From JANPCX01 sp031431125 (GTDB taxonomy: Bacteria > Pseudomonadota > Gammaproteobacteria > Burkholderiales > Burkholderiaceae_C): DNA of 64,000 bases. The stretch covers positions 1 through 64,000 of the forward strand of contig JANPCX010000078.1 in NCBI GenBank assembly GCA_031431125.1, given 5' to 3'. Positions 42,318 to 49,362 of the stretch are shown here, piece by piece (positions within the stretch are counted from its first letter, which is position 1; every line of letters starts with the position of its first letter). The notes beneath the pieces were generated by a model. The model did no database searches. It was not told the origin of the DNA and saw only the letters and a list, made by a program, of their open reading frames with translations. The position numbers and the translations under genes are program-made.

Positions 42318-43406
42318 GTGACCACACAGGTCCGTTCCACACACCAAGCCATCCATGACATGCTTATATTCCACAATCCCTTCCACAGTCGGCACGAAGG
42401 CCGGTCAGAGATGTACCGAGGACGCATGGTGCCCTGCCACGAAGTGCCGGCGAGGCTAGACCATGTCCTGGCAGAACTGGCGCGGCGCCCCATGGGCAAA
42501 ATCTGCCAGCCGGGGCCTGTCGACCTGGGCCTCGTCCATCGCGTTCATGCGCCGCGCTATGTCGAATTCCTGGCGCAGGCATGGGACGAATGGTTGGCCG
42601 AAGACCCCGCCAATGCAAAGGTCGACATCCTGCCGTCGGTCTGGCCAGTGCGCGGATTCCGCCATGACATCACACCAGCCGGCTTCGCCGCCCGGCTGGG
42701 GCTCTTTTCATTCGACAGCGGTACACCCATCACTTCGGGAACATGGAAGGCTGCCAGTTCAGGGGCGGCCTGCGCCACCGAAGCGGCGCGGGCGGTCTCG
42801 TATTCGTCAGGAGGGTTGCGCGCCGCCATGGCGTTGACCCGGCCACCTGGCCACCATGCGGGCCCCGATTTCTTCGGCGGCTATTGTTTCTTGAACAACG
42901 CGGCGCTGGCCGCGCAGGCCTTGCTCGACGCAGGGGCTCGACGTGTGGCGGTGCTGGACATCGACTACCACCACGGCAACGGCACGCAAAGCATCTTCTA
43001 CGAGCGCGCCGATGTGTTGACGGCTTCGATTCACGGCGACCCGGCCACTGAATACCCCTTCTTCCTGGGTCATGCCGACGAACGCGGCCAGGGCGCTGGT
43101 GACGGGTGCAACTTGAACCTGCCCCTGCCCTGCGGAAGTGGCTTCGACGTCTGGCTGCACGCGTTGCGGCACGCGCTGGAAGCCATCGAACGCTTCGGAG
43201 CCGAGGCATTGGTGGTTGCCCTGGGCGTCGACACCTTCGAAGGCGACCCCATCTCCCGGTTCCGGTTGCGCAGCCCCGACTACCTGCATATCGGGCACAG
43301 CCTGGCTTTGGCGGGCTTGCCCACGGTGTTCGTCATGGAGGGCGGCTACGCCGTGTCTGAGATCGGTGTGAACGTCGTGAATGTGCTCGAGGGTTTCGGT
43401 GGGTGA
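42318..43406 (+). CDS. Histone-deacetylase-family amidohydrolase (acetylpolyamine type)
   Basis: 362 aa. Contains the zinc site and active-site histidines: TRPPGHHAG (His pair), VAVLDIDYHHGNGTQ (Asp/His ligands), and GVDTFEGDPI with MEGGYAV. Bacterial homologues deacetylate acetylpolyamines. Start: GTG at 42318, one base after the preceding stop; ATG at 42360 (MLIFHNPFH) is a reasonable alternative. It likely forms a unit with ornithine cyclodeaminase, linking polyamine turnover to ornithine use. Unlike its neighbours, this three-gene block is bounded by direct repeats. Confidence 0.88.
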   Translation: MTTQVRSTHQAIHDMLIFHNPFHSRHEGRSEMYRGRMVPCHEVPARLDHVLAELARRPMGKICQPGPVDLGLVHRVHAPRYVEFLAQAWDEWLAEDPANAKVDILPSVWPVRGFRHDITPAGFAARLGLFSFDSGTPITSGTWKAASSGAACATEAARAVSYSSGGLRAAMALTRPPGHHAGPDFFGGYCFLNNAALAAQALLDAGARRVAVLDIDYHHGNGTQSIFYERADVLTASIHGDPATEYPFFLGHADERGQGAGDGCNLNLPLPCGSGFDVWLHALRHALEAIERFGAEALVVALGVDTFEGDPISRFRLRSPDYLHIGHSLALAGLPTVFVMEGGYAVSEIGVNVVNVLEGFGG

Positions 43407-43465
43407 CGGGATTTGGCGACAGCGCCTTCCCTTCCACAGTGTCCATCGCAGCAATCCCTGAATCT

Positions 43466-43585
43466 TGGGGTGGATCAGCCATGCGGAAAAGCAGGTGAAA
43501 CTGCGCGCAGCGGGTTCAAGAAACAGCACGCCTGACAGAAGACAATGTGCGGGCCAACCAGTGGCAACCCAAATCAACCACCTGA
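43466..43585 (+). pseudogene. Frameshifted remnant of a YdeI 3' end
   Basis: Starts with similarity to the YdeI codons for GVDQP-like sequence (WISHAEK in one frame), has one extra base relative to the intact gene, and then reads RVQETARLTEDNVRANQ in the other frame before TGA at 43583. It duplicates the end of the intact ydeI at 39645-40265. It marks the right edge of the inserted segment. Confidence 0.7.
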
Positions 43586-43684
43586 AAGAACCACCCCATT
43601 GAACACCGCCTCACGCCACCTCGTCCTGCACGGCAGCATTGTTTTGTTGTTTGGTTTGTTGTTGGGCGCGCCCTATGCGCGGGC
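43541..43684. repeat. Direct repeat, right copy
   Basis: Right-hand partner of 40221-40364 (offset 3320). It contains the end of the ydeI remnant and the start of the intact membrane protein gene. Matching outer boundaries fit duplication by recombination of a homologous stretch rather than a transposon, as no inverted ends or transposase are seen. Confidence 0.85.
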
Positions 43685-44018
43685 CATCAAACGGCAAGCT
43701 GCGGCCCACATCGTGAATTCGTGGCGGGTGGCGCATTTGAGCTTGCCCATCGGCGCGGTATTGATGTTGGCCGTGGCCGCGCTCTTGCCCGGCTTGGCGG
43801 CACCTGCGCTACTCTCCTGGACCATCGTGGTGGCCTTGGTGGTGTCGTCTTACGGCTTTTGTGTGTCCACACCCTTGGCCGCGCTCACGGGTGAACGTGG
43901 TTTGGCGGCGGGCGGTGTGGGCTGGGGGCGCTTGGTTTACCTGGGCAATATGGTGGGCGCAGCAGGTTCGTTGGTGGCGGCGGCGGCACTGCTGTTGGCT
44001 GCAGCACTGGCGCTGTAG
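43599..44018 (+). CDS. Small four-helix membrane protein of unknown function
   Basis: A 139-aa hydrophobic protein with helices near HGSIVLLFGLLLGAPYA, HLSLPIGAVLMLAVAALLPGLA, LLSWTIVVALVVSSYGFCV and AAGSLVAAAALLLAAALAL. The start is probably TTG (43599), as no ATG fits and the homologous left copy has the same TTG. The role is unknown. It ends 3 bases before the egtD stop on the other strand (convergent). Its truncated twin lies at 40279. Confidence 0.65.
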   Translation: MNTASRHLVLHGSIVLLFGLLLGAPYARAIKRQAAAHIVNSWRVAHLSLPIGAVLMLAVAALLPGLAAPALLSWTIVVALVVSSYGFCVSTPLAALTGERGLAAGGVGWGRLVYLGNMVGAAGSLVAAAALLLAAALAL

Positions 44019-44021
44019 TCT

Positions 44022-45065
44022 TCAGCCCGCTGCGCCCGAGCGCATCAAGAACACGCTGAAGCCCGTGCCTTGGTCGTCGCACCAAGTGCGCTGCTCGCGC
44101 CATCCGGCGCTGCTGGCCAAACGGAGGAAGGCCGGGGCGGTGTATTTGTAGGCGTTTTCGGTGTGGATGGATTCACCGGCTTTGAACTCGAAACAGTGGC
44201 CCAGCACCTTGACGGTTTGTTGGACTTCACTCACCAGGTGCATTTCGATGCGGCCCGCGCCGGCATCAAAACGGGCTGCGTGGTGAAAGTCGCGCAAGCT
44301 GAAGTTCGCACCCAATTCGCGGTTGATGCGCAAAAGCAAGTTGCGGTTGAAGTCTGCCGTCACGCCTTGGGCGTCGTCATAGGCCGGCACCAGCAGGGCT
44401 GGGTTTTGCGTGGTGTCCACGCCGATCAACAACCACGCCTGCGGCCCGAGGGCTTGCGCAAATTGGGCCAGCAAGGTGGTGGCGGCTTCGGGCGAGAAGT
44501 TGCCTATGGTGGAGCCCGGGAAAAATCCCAAACGCGGGCTGTGTTGGCCGTGGACTTGGGTGGGGATCCGGGGCAAAGCGAAGGGGGCGGTGAAGTCAGC
44601 CACCACAGGTTTGACCACCAACTGCGGGAAGTCGCGCAACAAACCGGCAACGGCGTCATTCAAAAACGCTTCGGATATTTCCACCGGCACATAAGCGGCC
44701 AGCTCGGGCATGGCCTGCAACAGGAGCCGCGTTTTCACGCTGGCACCGCTGCCAAGTTCGACCAGTTGGGCGTGGGGCCCCACCGTTTGCGCCACCTCAC
44801 CGACCAGGCCGTGCAGCAAACGGGTTTCGGTGCGTGTGGGGTAGTACTCGGGCAGCTGAGTGATGTCTTCAAACAGCTGTGAGCCCCGGTGGTCGTAGAA
44901 CCAAATGCAGGGAAGTGTTTTTTGCGCTTGCGACAAACCGGTGAGCACATCGCGGGCCAAGGCCAGGGACGAGGCGGTGGTCTCGTCCCTGGTGGCGTCC
45001 GCATGGGAAACTTCAAGCGGTGAGACCCGCTGGGTTTGGGTTTCGGTTTGGGTTGAAAAACTCAT
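44022..45065 (-). CDS. egtD: L-histidine N-alpha-methyltransferase EgtD
   Basis: A 347-aa SAM-dependent methyltransferase that trimethylates histidine to hercynine, the first step of ergothioneine synthesis. Motifs: IWFYDHRGSQLFEDITQLPEYYPTRTE at the start, the SAM loop VELGSGASVKT, FFPGSTIGNF, and VGVDTTQN-type residues (LIGVDTTQNPALL). The start at 45065 overlaps the egtB stop (ATGA). EgtB/EgtD pairs are the two-gene bacterial version of the pathway; no EgtA, EgtC or EgtE is seen nearby. Confidence 0.92.
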   Translation of the reverse strand: MSFSTQTETQTQRVSPLEVSHADATRDETTASSLALARDVLTGLSQAQKTLPCIWFYDHRGSQLFEDITQLPEYYPTRTETRLLHGLVGEVAQTVGPHAQLVELGSGASVKTRLLLQAMPELAAYVPVEISEAFLNDAVAGLLRDFPQLVVKPVVADFTAPFALPRIPTQVHGQHSPRLGFFPGSTIGNFSPEAATTLLAQFAQALGPQAWLLIGVDTTQNPALLVPAYDDAQGVTADFNRNLLLRINRELGANFSLRDFHHAARFDAGAGRIEMHLVSEVQQTVKVLGHCFEFKAGESIHTENAYKYTAPAFLRLASSAGWREQRTWCDDQGTGFSVFLMRSGAAG

Positions 45066-46318
45066 GCGTCCTCCGCCAGGCGCAAGCCGGTGAATTGCCA
45101 GCGCTGGATGGGTTGAAAAAAGTTGCGGTACTCCGCCCGCAAATGGCTGCGGGGCGACACACAAGAGCCGCCCCGCAGCACGTACTGGCCGTTCATGAAT
45201 TTGCCGTTGTATTCGCCCACGGCACCGGCCGCGGCACGAAAGCCCGGGTAGGCCACGAAGGGGCTGGCTGTCCATTCCCAGACATCGCCGAACATTTGGC
45301 GGAGTGCAGAGGCATCAAGGCCGATGGACGGCTGCGGCGCGAAATGACCGCTCTCCACGAAATTGCCATCGACCACGCAGCCGCGTGCCGCATGCTCCCA
45401 TTCAAACTCCGTGGGCAGGCGTTTGCCGGCCCAGCGGGCATACGCATCGGCTTCGAAAAAGCTGATGTGGGTGACCGGGGCGTCCAGTGGCAAAGGCTGC
45501 ACGCCGTGCAAGGTCATGGTCTGCCATGCACCGCCTTCGGCTTGTTCCCAATAGAGCGGTGCCTGCCAGCCTTGCGCTTGCACCTGGTCCCAGCCATCGG
45601 ACAACCACAGCGCCGGGTCGCGGTAGCCACCGGATTGCATGAAGGCCAGCCACTCGCGGTGGGTGATGGGCCTGTGGGCCAAGCGGTAGGGGCGCAGCAG
45701 CACCGCGTGCCGCGGTTGTTCGTGGTCAAAACAAAAACCATCAGCGGCGTGGCCCACGTCCACCACGCCGCCTTCAAAAAAAACCCAGTGCAGCGCTTGG
45801 GGAGCGGCCGCGTTCGTCGTGGTGTGGGTGGCTGCAGCAGGTGTTCGCCAGGCCGGTCGCAGCGGGTTCTGCGCAAACAAATGCAGCAAATCGGTCAGCA
45901 GCAGTTCTTGGTGCTGCTGTTCATGGTGCAAGCCCAGGGTGATGCGTTGCAAACAATCCTCGGGCAAGGTGCGTGTCAAGAGGGCGTGCATGGCGCGGTC
46001 CACATGCTGGCGGTAGTCCAGCACCGTGGCCAAACTGGGCCGCGTGAGCAAACCGCGCTGGGCACGGGCTTGGCGTGGACCGACGGCGTTGTAGTAAGAG
46101 TTGAAGAGAAATACAAAACGGCTGTCGAACACTTGGTAGGCCGCGTCAAACGGCTGCAGCACAAACTGCTCAAAAAACCAGGTGGTGTGGGCCAAATGCC
46201 ATTTGCCGGGGCTGGCAAAGTCGGCCGACTGCGCCGTGAGGTCGGCATCGCTCAGGCCTTCGACCCACTGGACGGTGGTGTGGCGGATGCTGCGGTAGGA
46301 CGACGACAGGGACTGCAT
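45062..46318 (-). CDS. egtB: Ergothioneine biosynthesis iron enzyme EgtB
   Basis: A 418-aa non-heme iron sulfoxide synthase that joins a thiol donor to hercynine. The N-terminal DinB-like region has iron ligands His in KWHLAHTTWFFE and the pair in LGLHHEQQHQELLL. The C-terminal FGE-sulfatase fold has KRLPTEFEWEHAARG, GDVWEWTASPF, YVLRGGSCVSPRSHLRAEYRNFF and WQFTGLRL. The ATG at 46318 (MQSLSSS) is used; TTG 6 bases upstream is possible. First gene of the egtBD operon. Confidence 0.92.
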   Translation of the reverse strand: MQSLSSSYRSIRHTTVQWVEGLSDADLTAQSADFASPGKWHLAHTTWFFEQFVLQPFDAAYQVFDSRFVFLFNSYYNAVGPRQARAQRGLLTRPSLATVLDYRQHVDRAMHALLTRTLPEDCLQRITLGLHHEQQHQELLLTDLLHLFAQNPLRPAWRTPAAATHTTTNAAAPQALHWVFFEGGVVDVGHAADGFCFDHEQPRHAVLLRPYRLAHRPITHREWLAFMQSGGYRDPALWLSDGWDQVQAQGWQAPLYWEQAEGGAWQTMTLHGVQPLPLDAPVTHISFFEADAYARWAGKRLPTEFEWEHAARGCVVDGNFVESGHFAPQPSIGLDASALRQMFGDVWEWTASPFVAYPGFRAAAGAVGEYNGKFMNGQYVLRGGSCVSPRSHLRAEYRNFFQPIQRWQFTGLRLAEDA

Positions 46319-46530
46319 GGGCAAAGAAGGAAATCTGAAAGCGGCACGCCATCGTAGTGGGAAAAGCCAAGGCCTGTCGTGACAAGCCGTATGGCCTTGC
46401 GCATCGCCCAGATGTCGGCCCTGGACGCGATTTCTTACATCACAGACGACTCAAGCGACTCGGTCCAGCTGTGTATTGCGAAGGAGCCCCTGCTCGTGTC
46501 CACTGGGAACAGAACAACGGAGAACTTTTG

Positions 46531-46860
46531 ATGCAACTGAACCACATCCCCTTTGGCACCACCGATTGGGCTTTGATCGAAACAACAGAGCACCTTGGCG
46601 AGCGCGGGCTGGCCACTTGGCGCACCCAGCACTTCAACGACATTCGGGTGCGCATGGTGGAGTACACCCCCGGTTACTTGGCCGACCACTGGTGCGTCAA
46701 AGGCCATGTGCTGCTGTGTCTGGCAGGCGAGCTGCACACCGAGTTGGCCGATGGCCGCCACTTCGTCTTGAAGCCTGGCATGAGCTACCAGGTGGCCGAC
46801 AACGCAGAACCCCACCGCTCATCCACCGAGGTGGGTGCCACGCTCTTTATCGTCGACTGA
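46531..46860 (+). CDS. DHCW-motif cupin-fold protein
   Basis: A 109-aa single-domain cupin. Shows ADHWCVKGHVLLCLAGEL, the metal-binding first cupin motif with the family DHWC/DHCW signature, and PGMSYQVADNAEPHRSST, the second cupin motif. It probably binds a divalent metal; the enzymatic role is unknown. GGAGA lies 8 bases before the ATG. The last 14 bases overlap the convergent minus-strand gene. Confidence 0.85.
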   Translation: MQLNHIPFGTTDWALIETTEHLGERGLATWRTQHFNDIRVRMVEYTPGYLADHWCVKGHVLLCLAGELHTELADGRHFVLKPGMSYQVADNAEPHRSSTEVGATLFIVD

Positions 46861-47179
46861 CCATGGCTGCAGGCGTAGCGGTCTTTCGTTCCGTCGTGTC
46901 TGGACGACGCATGGACAGCGCCGTGTCGCGGGCGATCACGGCGGCGCGCAGTTGCACGCACTGGGCTTGCAGGGTCTGGATGACACGCGCATGTTGCGCC
47001 AATTGCTGGGTAACGCGGCGTTGCACCTCGCCGAGTTGACGCGCCAGCATGGCGTTTTCTTGGATCAATAGAGCGTGCCGCTGCGCGTCCATGGATTGAT
47101 GGTCTGGCAACTGCGCCGAGCGGCTTTGTGCGATTCGCATGGACAACGATCGACTGAGTTCGGTTGGGTAGGCATGCAT
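46847..47179 (-). CDS. Coiled-coil protein, last gene of hemP unit
   Basis: A 110-aa soluble protein without leader. The central part (LLIQENAMLARQLGEVQRRVTQQLAQHARVIQTLQAQCVQLR) has heptad-like spacing suggesting a short coiled coil. No family is recognised. GGGAGA precedes the ATG. It lies 39 bases after hemP on the minus strand and so may be cotranscribed with the iron genes. Confidence 0.6.
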   Translation of the reverse strand: MHAYPTELSRSLSMRIAQSRSAQLPDHQSMDAQRHALLIQENAMLARQLGEVQRRVTQQLAQHARVIQTLQAQCVQLRAAVIARDTALSMRRPDTTERKTATPAAMVSRR

Positions 47180-47218
47180 CGTCGTCTCCCGTTTTTTGAC
47201 AATGGTGCTGGCAACAAA

Positions 47219-47443
47219 CTATTTCGTCATGATGAGTTTGCCCAGCAACGTTTTGCGCAAGCGGTAGCGGCTGTCGCCATGTTCGATTTCAATTTCGTTG
47301 GCGGCGCCGAACAGGTCCACGCTGCGCACGCAAGGAATCGGCGTGCGCGACCGCGGGTGGGTGCTGGCACCTTGCAACAAGGCCGTATCGGGCGATGATG
47401 TGGCGGGTTTGGGGATTCGATCAGCTTCTGTGCTGGTGGTCAT
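47219..47443 (-). CDS. hemP: Hemin uptake protein HemP
   Basis: A 74-aa protein. The C-terminal HemP motif is present: SVDLFGAANEIEIEHGDSRY followed by RLRKTLLGKLIMTK, as in hemP genes of Burkholderia and Bordetella. HemP is required for heme uptake and in Burkholderia is a regulator-like activator for the heme receptor. Its ATG overlaps the BFD stop by 4 bases. The N-terminal tail is variable. Confidence 0.87.
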   Translation of the reverse strand: MTTSTEADRIPKPATSSPDTALLQGASTHPRSRTPIPCVRSVDLFGAANEIEIEHGDSRYRLRKTLLGKLIMTK

Positions 47444-47691
47444 GCGGCCTCCTGTGCCGTGGTTTGGGTTGACTGCAAGCGGGCGGCACAGGCCATCGAC
47501 CCGTGGCTCGCGCAGGCATTCGAGCAAGCGACGACCTGGGCCTCGAACAGCTGCTGCGCACAACCCTGACAGGCTCCGCAAGCGGTGGCCACACGCAGCT
47601 CGTCTTGCAGGTCGTCAAAGCTGCGGCAACCTTCGTGCACCACGCGGTGGATGTCGCGGTCAGAAACGCGGTGGCAAATGCAAACGATCAT
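47440..47691 (-). CDS. BFD-like [2Fe-2S]-binding protein
   Basis: An 83-aa bacterioferritin-associated ferredoxin-like protein. The four Cys for a [2Fe-2S] cluster are C4 and C6 in MIVCICHRVSD plus two in TACGACQGCAQQ. In E. coli and Pseudomonas, Bfd reduces bacterioferritin to release iron. Here it lies between the PEP-CTERM gene and hemP and overlaps both by 4 bases, so production should be coupled. A bacterioferritin gene is 8 kb away. Confidence 0.9.
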   Translation of the reverse strand: MIVCICHRVSDRDIHRVVHEGCRSFDDLQDELRVATACGACQGCAQQLFEAQVVACSNACASHGSMACAARLQSTQTTAQEAA

Positions 47692-48920
47692 GGCTGACTG
47701 CCTCCCAAAGAACGTCGGCGCGAAACCGCCAGCCCCAAGCCCGCCAAAGCCATCAACGCCAGCGAACCCGGCTCCGGCACGTTGGACACGGCCAAGTAGC
47801 CGAACAAACCAGCCGTTTCGTCTTGCGGCCCAGCAGCGAAGTAAAGGCTGTCAGCCGCCCCCAAGCTCGCGCCGTTGCCAAACTGCAAACCCCACAGGCC
47901 TTCAATGCTGATGGGCTGGCCGTCGCCGCCGCGCAGATTGTCGACAAAGGCGTAGGTGCTGGGATCGAATGCCGACACCGTGCCGTCGCCAAAATTGCCC
48001 ACCAACAGGTGGTTAGAAAACTCACCAAAGTTGCTCGGCGCGATCGCCACACCCCAAGGTGCGTTCAAGCCGCGACCCGCGTTGGTGGCGTCACCCCAAG
48101 TGCGCACCAAACGGCCGTCGGTGAGGAACTCGGCCACGCGGCCCTGGCCTTCTCCTGCAGCCTCCTCGCCTTCGCTGTCCCACAGCGCATAGGTCACCAG
48201 TACACGCGTGCCCAGCACTTGCACATTGAAGGGCTGGTAGCCCTGGCCGAAGGGGTTGGCAAAACCGGCGCTGGCAGTGATGTCGTTGAACAGGCCGTCG
48301 TACACCAACATGCCGGGGTTGGCGCCGAAGTTGGCCGCGTAGAGCCGCCCACCCTGCCCATCCACACCCACGCCGAAGTACTGAACGCCATCGGCCGAGC
48401 GGTCGATGACGCTGAGCGCTTGGGCGGGCCAAGTAAAACTGCCGTCGGTGTTTCTTCTTTCAGTCCACGCAGAAATAACGCCGTTGTCGGTGCCAAAAAT
48501 GAATTTGGCGGGGGTGTTCACGATGTCACCTTGGCTGATTCGAAAGCCCGTGCCACTGTTGAATGCAACGCCGGTCGGTGTGCCCTGTGTGGTGGCGGGG
48601 CCAGGCACTGTAACGACGGCCAGTGCGTCCTGCTGCAGCGGCACGCCGTTCACGTCGCCCACCCACTGGCTGGAGGTGCCCGAGCCATTGGCCGTGATCC
48701 AGAAGTGGCCGCCCAAGCCGGCGGGGCGAATCGCAATGCCCCAGGCATTGGTGAGGGTGGGGTCGACGGCGGCCGCACCAAAACTCGCATCGGTGGCAAT
48801 CAGGTTGTTCTGGGTGTAGGGCGTCGCTTTTGCAACCAGAGGCAAACAACACAAGCCCACAAGGGCAGACACGGCCAGGGCCTGGGCGGAAGTGAAGCGG
48901 ATGTTCGAATGCGTTTTCAT
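47688..48920 (-). CDS. TIGR03118-family PEP-CTERM surface protein
   Basis: 410 aa. A signal peptide (LAVSALVGLCCLPLVAKA) precedes a beta-propeller-like TIGR03118 domain (NLIATDASFGAAAVDPTLTNAWGIA, GNFGDGTVSAFD). The end is a PEP-CTERM sorting tag: VPEPGSLALMALAGLGLAVSRRRS. The tag predicts processing by an exosortase and anchoring to the envelope or EPS. The gene is first in a minus-strand unit with BFD and HemP and is divergent from the TonB receptor behind a Fur-box-like sequence, suggesting iron-responsive expression. Confidence 0.88.
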   Translation of the reverse strand: MKTHSNIRFTSAQALAVSALVGLCCLPLVAKATPYTQNNLIATDASFGAAAVDPTLTNAWGIAIRPAGLGGHFWITANGSGTSSQWVGDVNGVPLQQDALAVVTVPGPATTQGTPTGVAFNSGTGFRISQGDIVNTPAKFIFGTDNGVISAWTERRNTDGSFTWPAQALSVIDRSADGVQYFGVGVDGQGGRLYAANFGANPGMLVYDGLFNDITASAGFANPFGQGYQPFNVQVLGTRVLVTYALWDSEGEEAAGEGQGRVAEFLTDGRLVRTWGDATNAGRGLNAPWGVAIAPSNFGEFSNHLLVGNFGDGTVSAFDPSTYAFVDNLRGGDGQPISIEGLWGLQFGNGASLGAADSLYFAAGPQDETAGLFGYLAVSNVPEPGSLALMALAGLGLAVSRRRSLGGSQP

Positions 48921-49092
48921 GGTCGGTTGAATCACTGGGTGCCCACCAAGCCGCTGCGGCCATGAGGGGGCGTCAAAAGAAAGCTGCTGAACCCTTCCTT
49001 GGAACGGGGTGCAGCAGGCGCTGATGGCTGCTGTTTTGCTGAGGGATGCCACGAGGGGCGTTCCGCAAAACCGACTGGCTGATTTTTATTTT

Positions 49093-49112
49093 AAATACGA
49101 ATCGTTCTCATT
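49093..49112. promoter_or_regulatory. Fur-box-like site 1 in the divergent heme promoter region
   Basis: AAATACGAATCGTTCTCATT resembles the Fur consensus (GATAATGATAATCATTATC), a 19-bp inverted AT-rich motif. It lies between the divergent PEP-CTERM/BFD/HemP unit and the TonB receptor unit. Confidence 0.55.
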
Positions 49113-49155
49113 ACAAGTCTTCCAATGAATTATGCAGATTCACCAGGAGGCGCCA

Positions 49156-49362
49156 ATGAAAAAGACCACGCTAAGCAACCCTGTCAACAACTCGGATATT
49201 GCAAATGCGACTTATTCTCATTTAAAATTGCGCGTCGCCAGCCAATCTGACTCTGAAAATTCAGCTCGCCAGCCTTCGTTTGACGCGGTACGCCAAGAAG
49301 GATGGGTGAGATGGTTGATCGTCGGAAAATTATTTGGGCGCTGCCCTGCCATGGCACGTTGA
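49156..49362 (+). CDS. Possible leader ORF upstream of the heme receptor
   Basis: 68 codons after a strong AGGAGG (49146-49151), overlapping the start of the receptor gene in a different frame. The peptide (MKKTTLSNPVNNSDIANATY ...) has no leader or domain. It could be a regulatory uORF whose translation affects the receptor, or an accident of a good ribosome site. A second Fur-box-like sequence lies inside it. Confidence 0.35.
   Translation: MKKTTLSNPVNNSDIANATYSHLKLRVASQSDSENSARQPSFDAVRQEGWVRWLIVGKLFGRCPAMAR
49203..49223. promoter_or_regulatory. Fur-box-like site 2 upstream of the heme receptor
   Basis: AAATGCGACTTATTCTCATTT has the TNNTTCTCATT half-site also found in site 1. It lies about 90 bases before the receptor start, so it could directly repress that gene when iron is plentiful. 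Confidence 0.5.
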
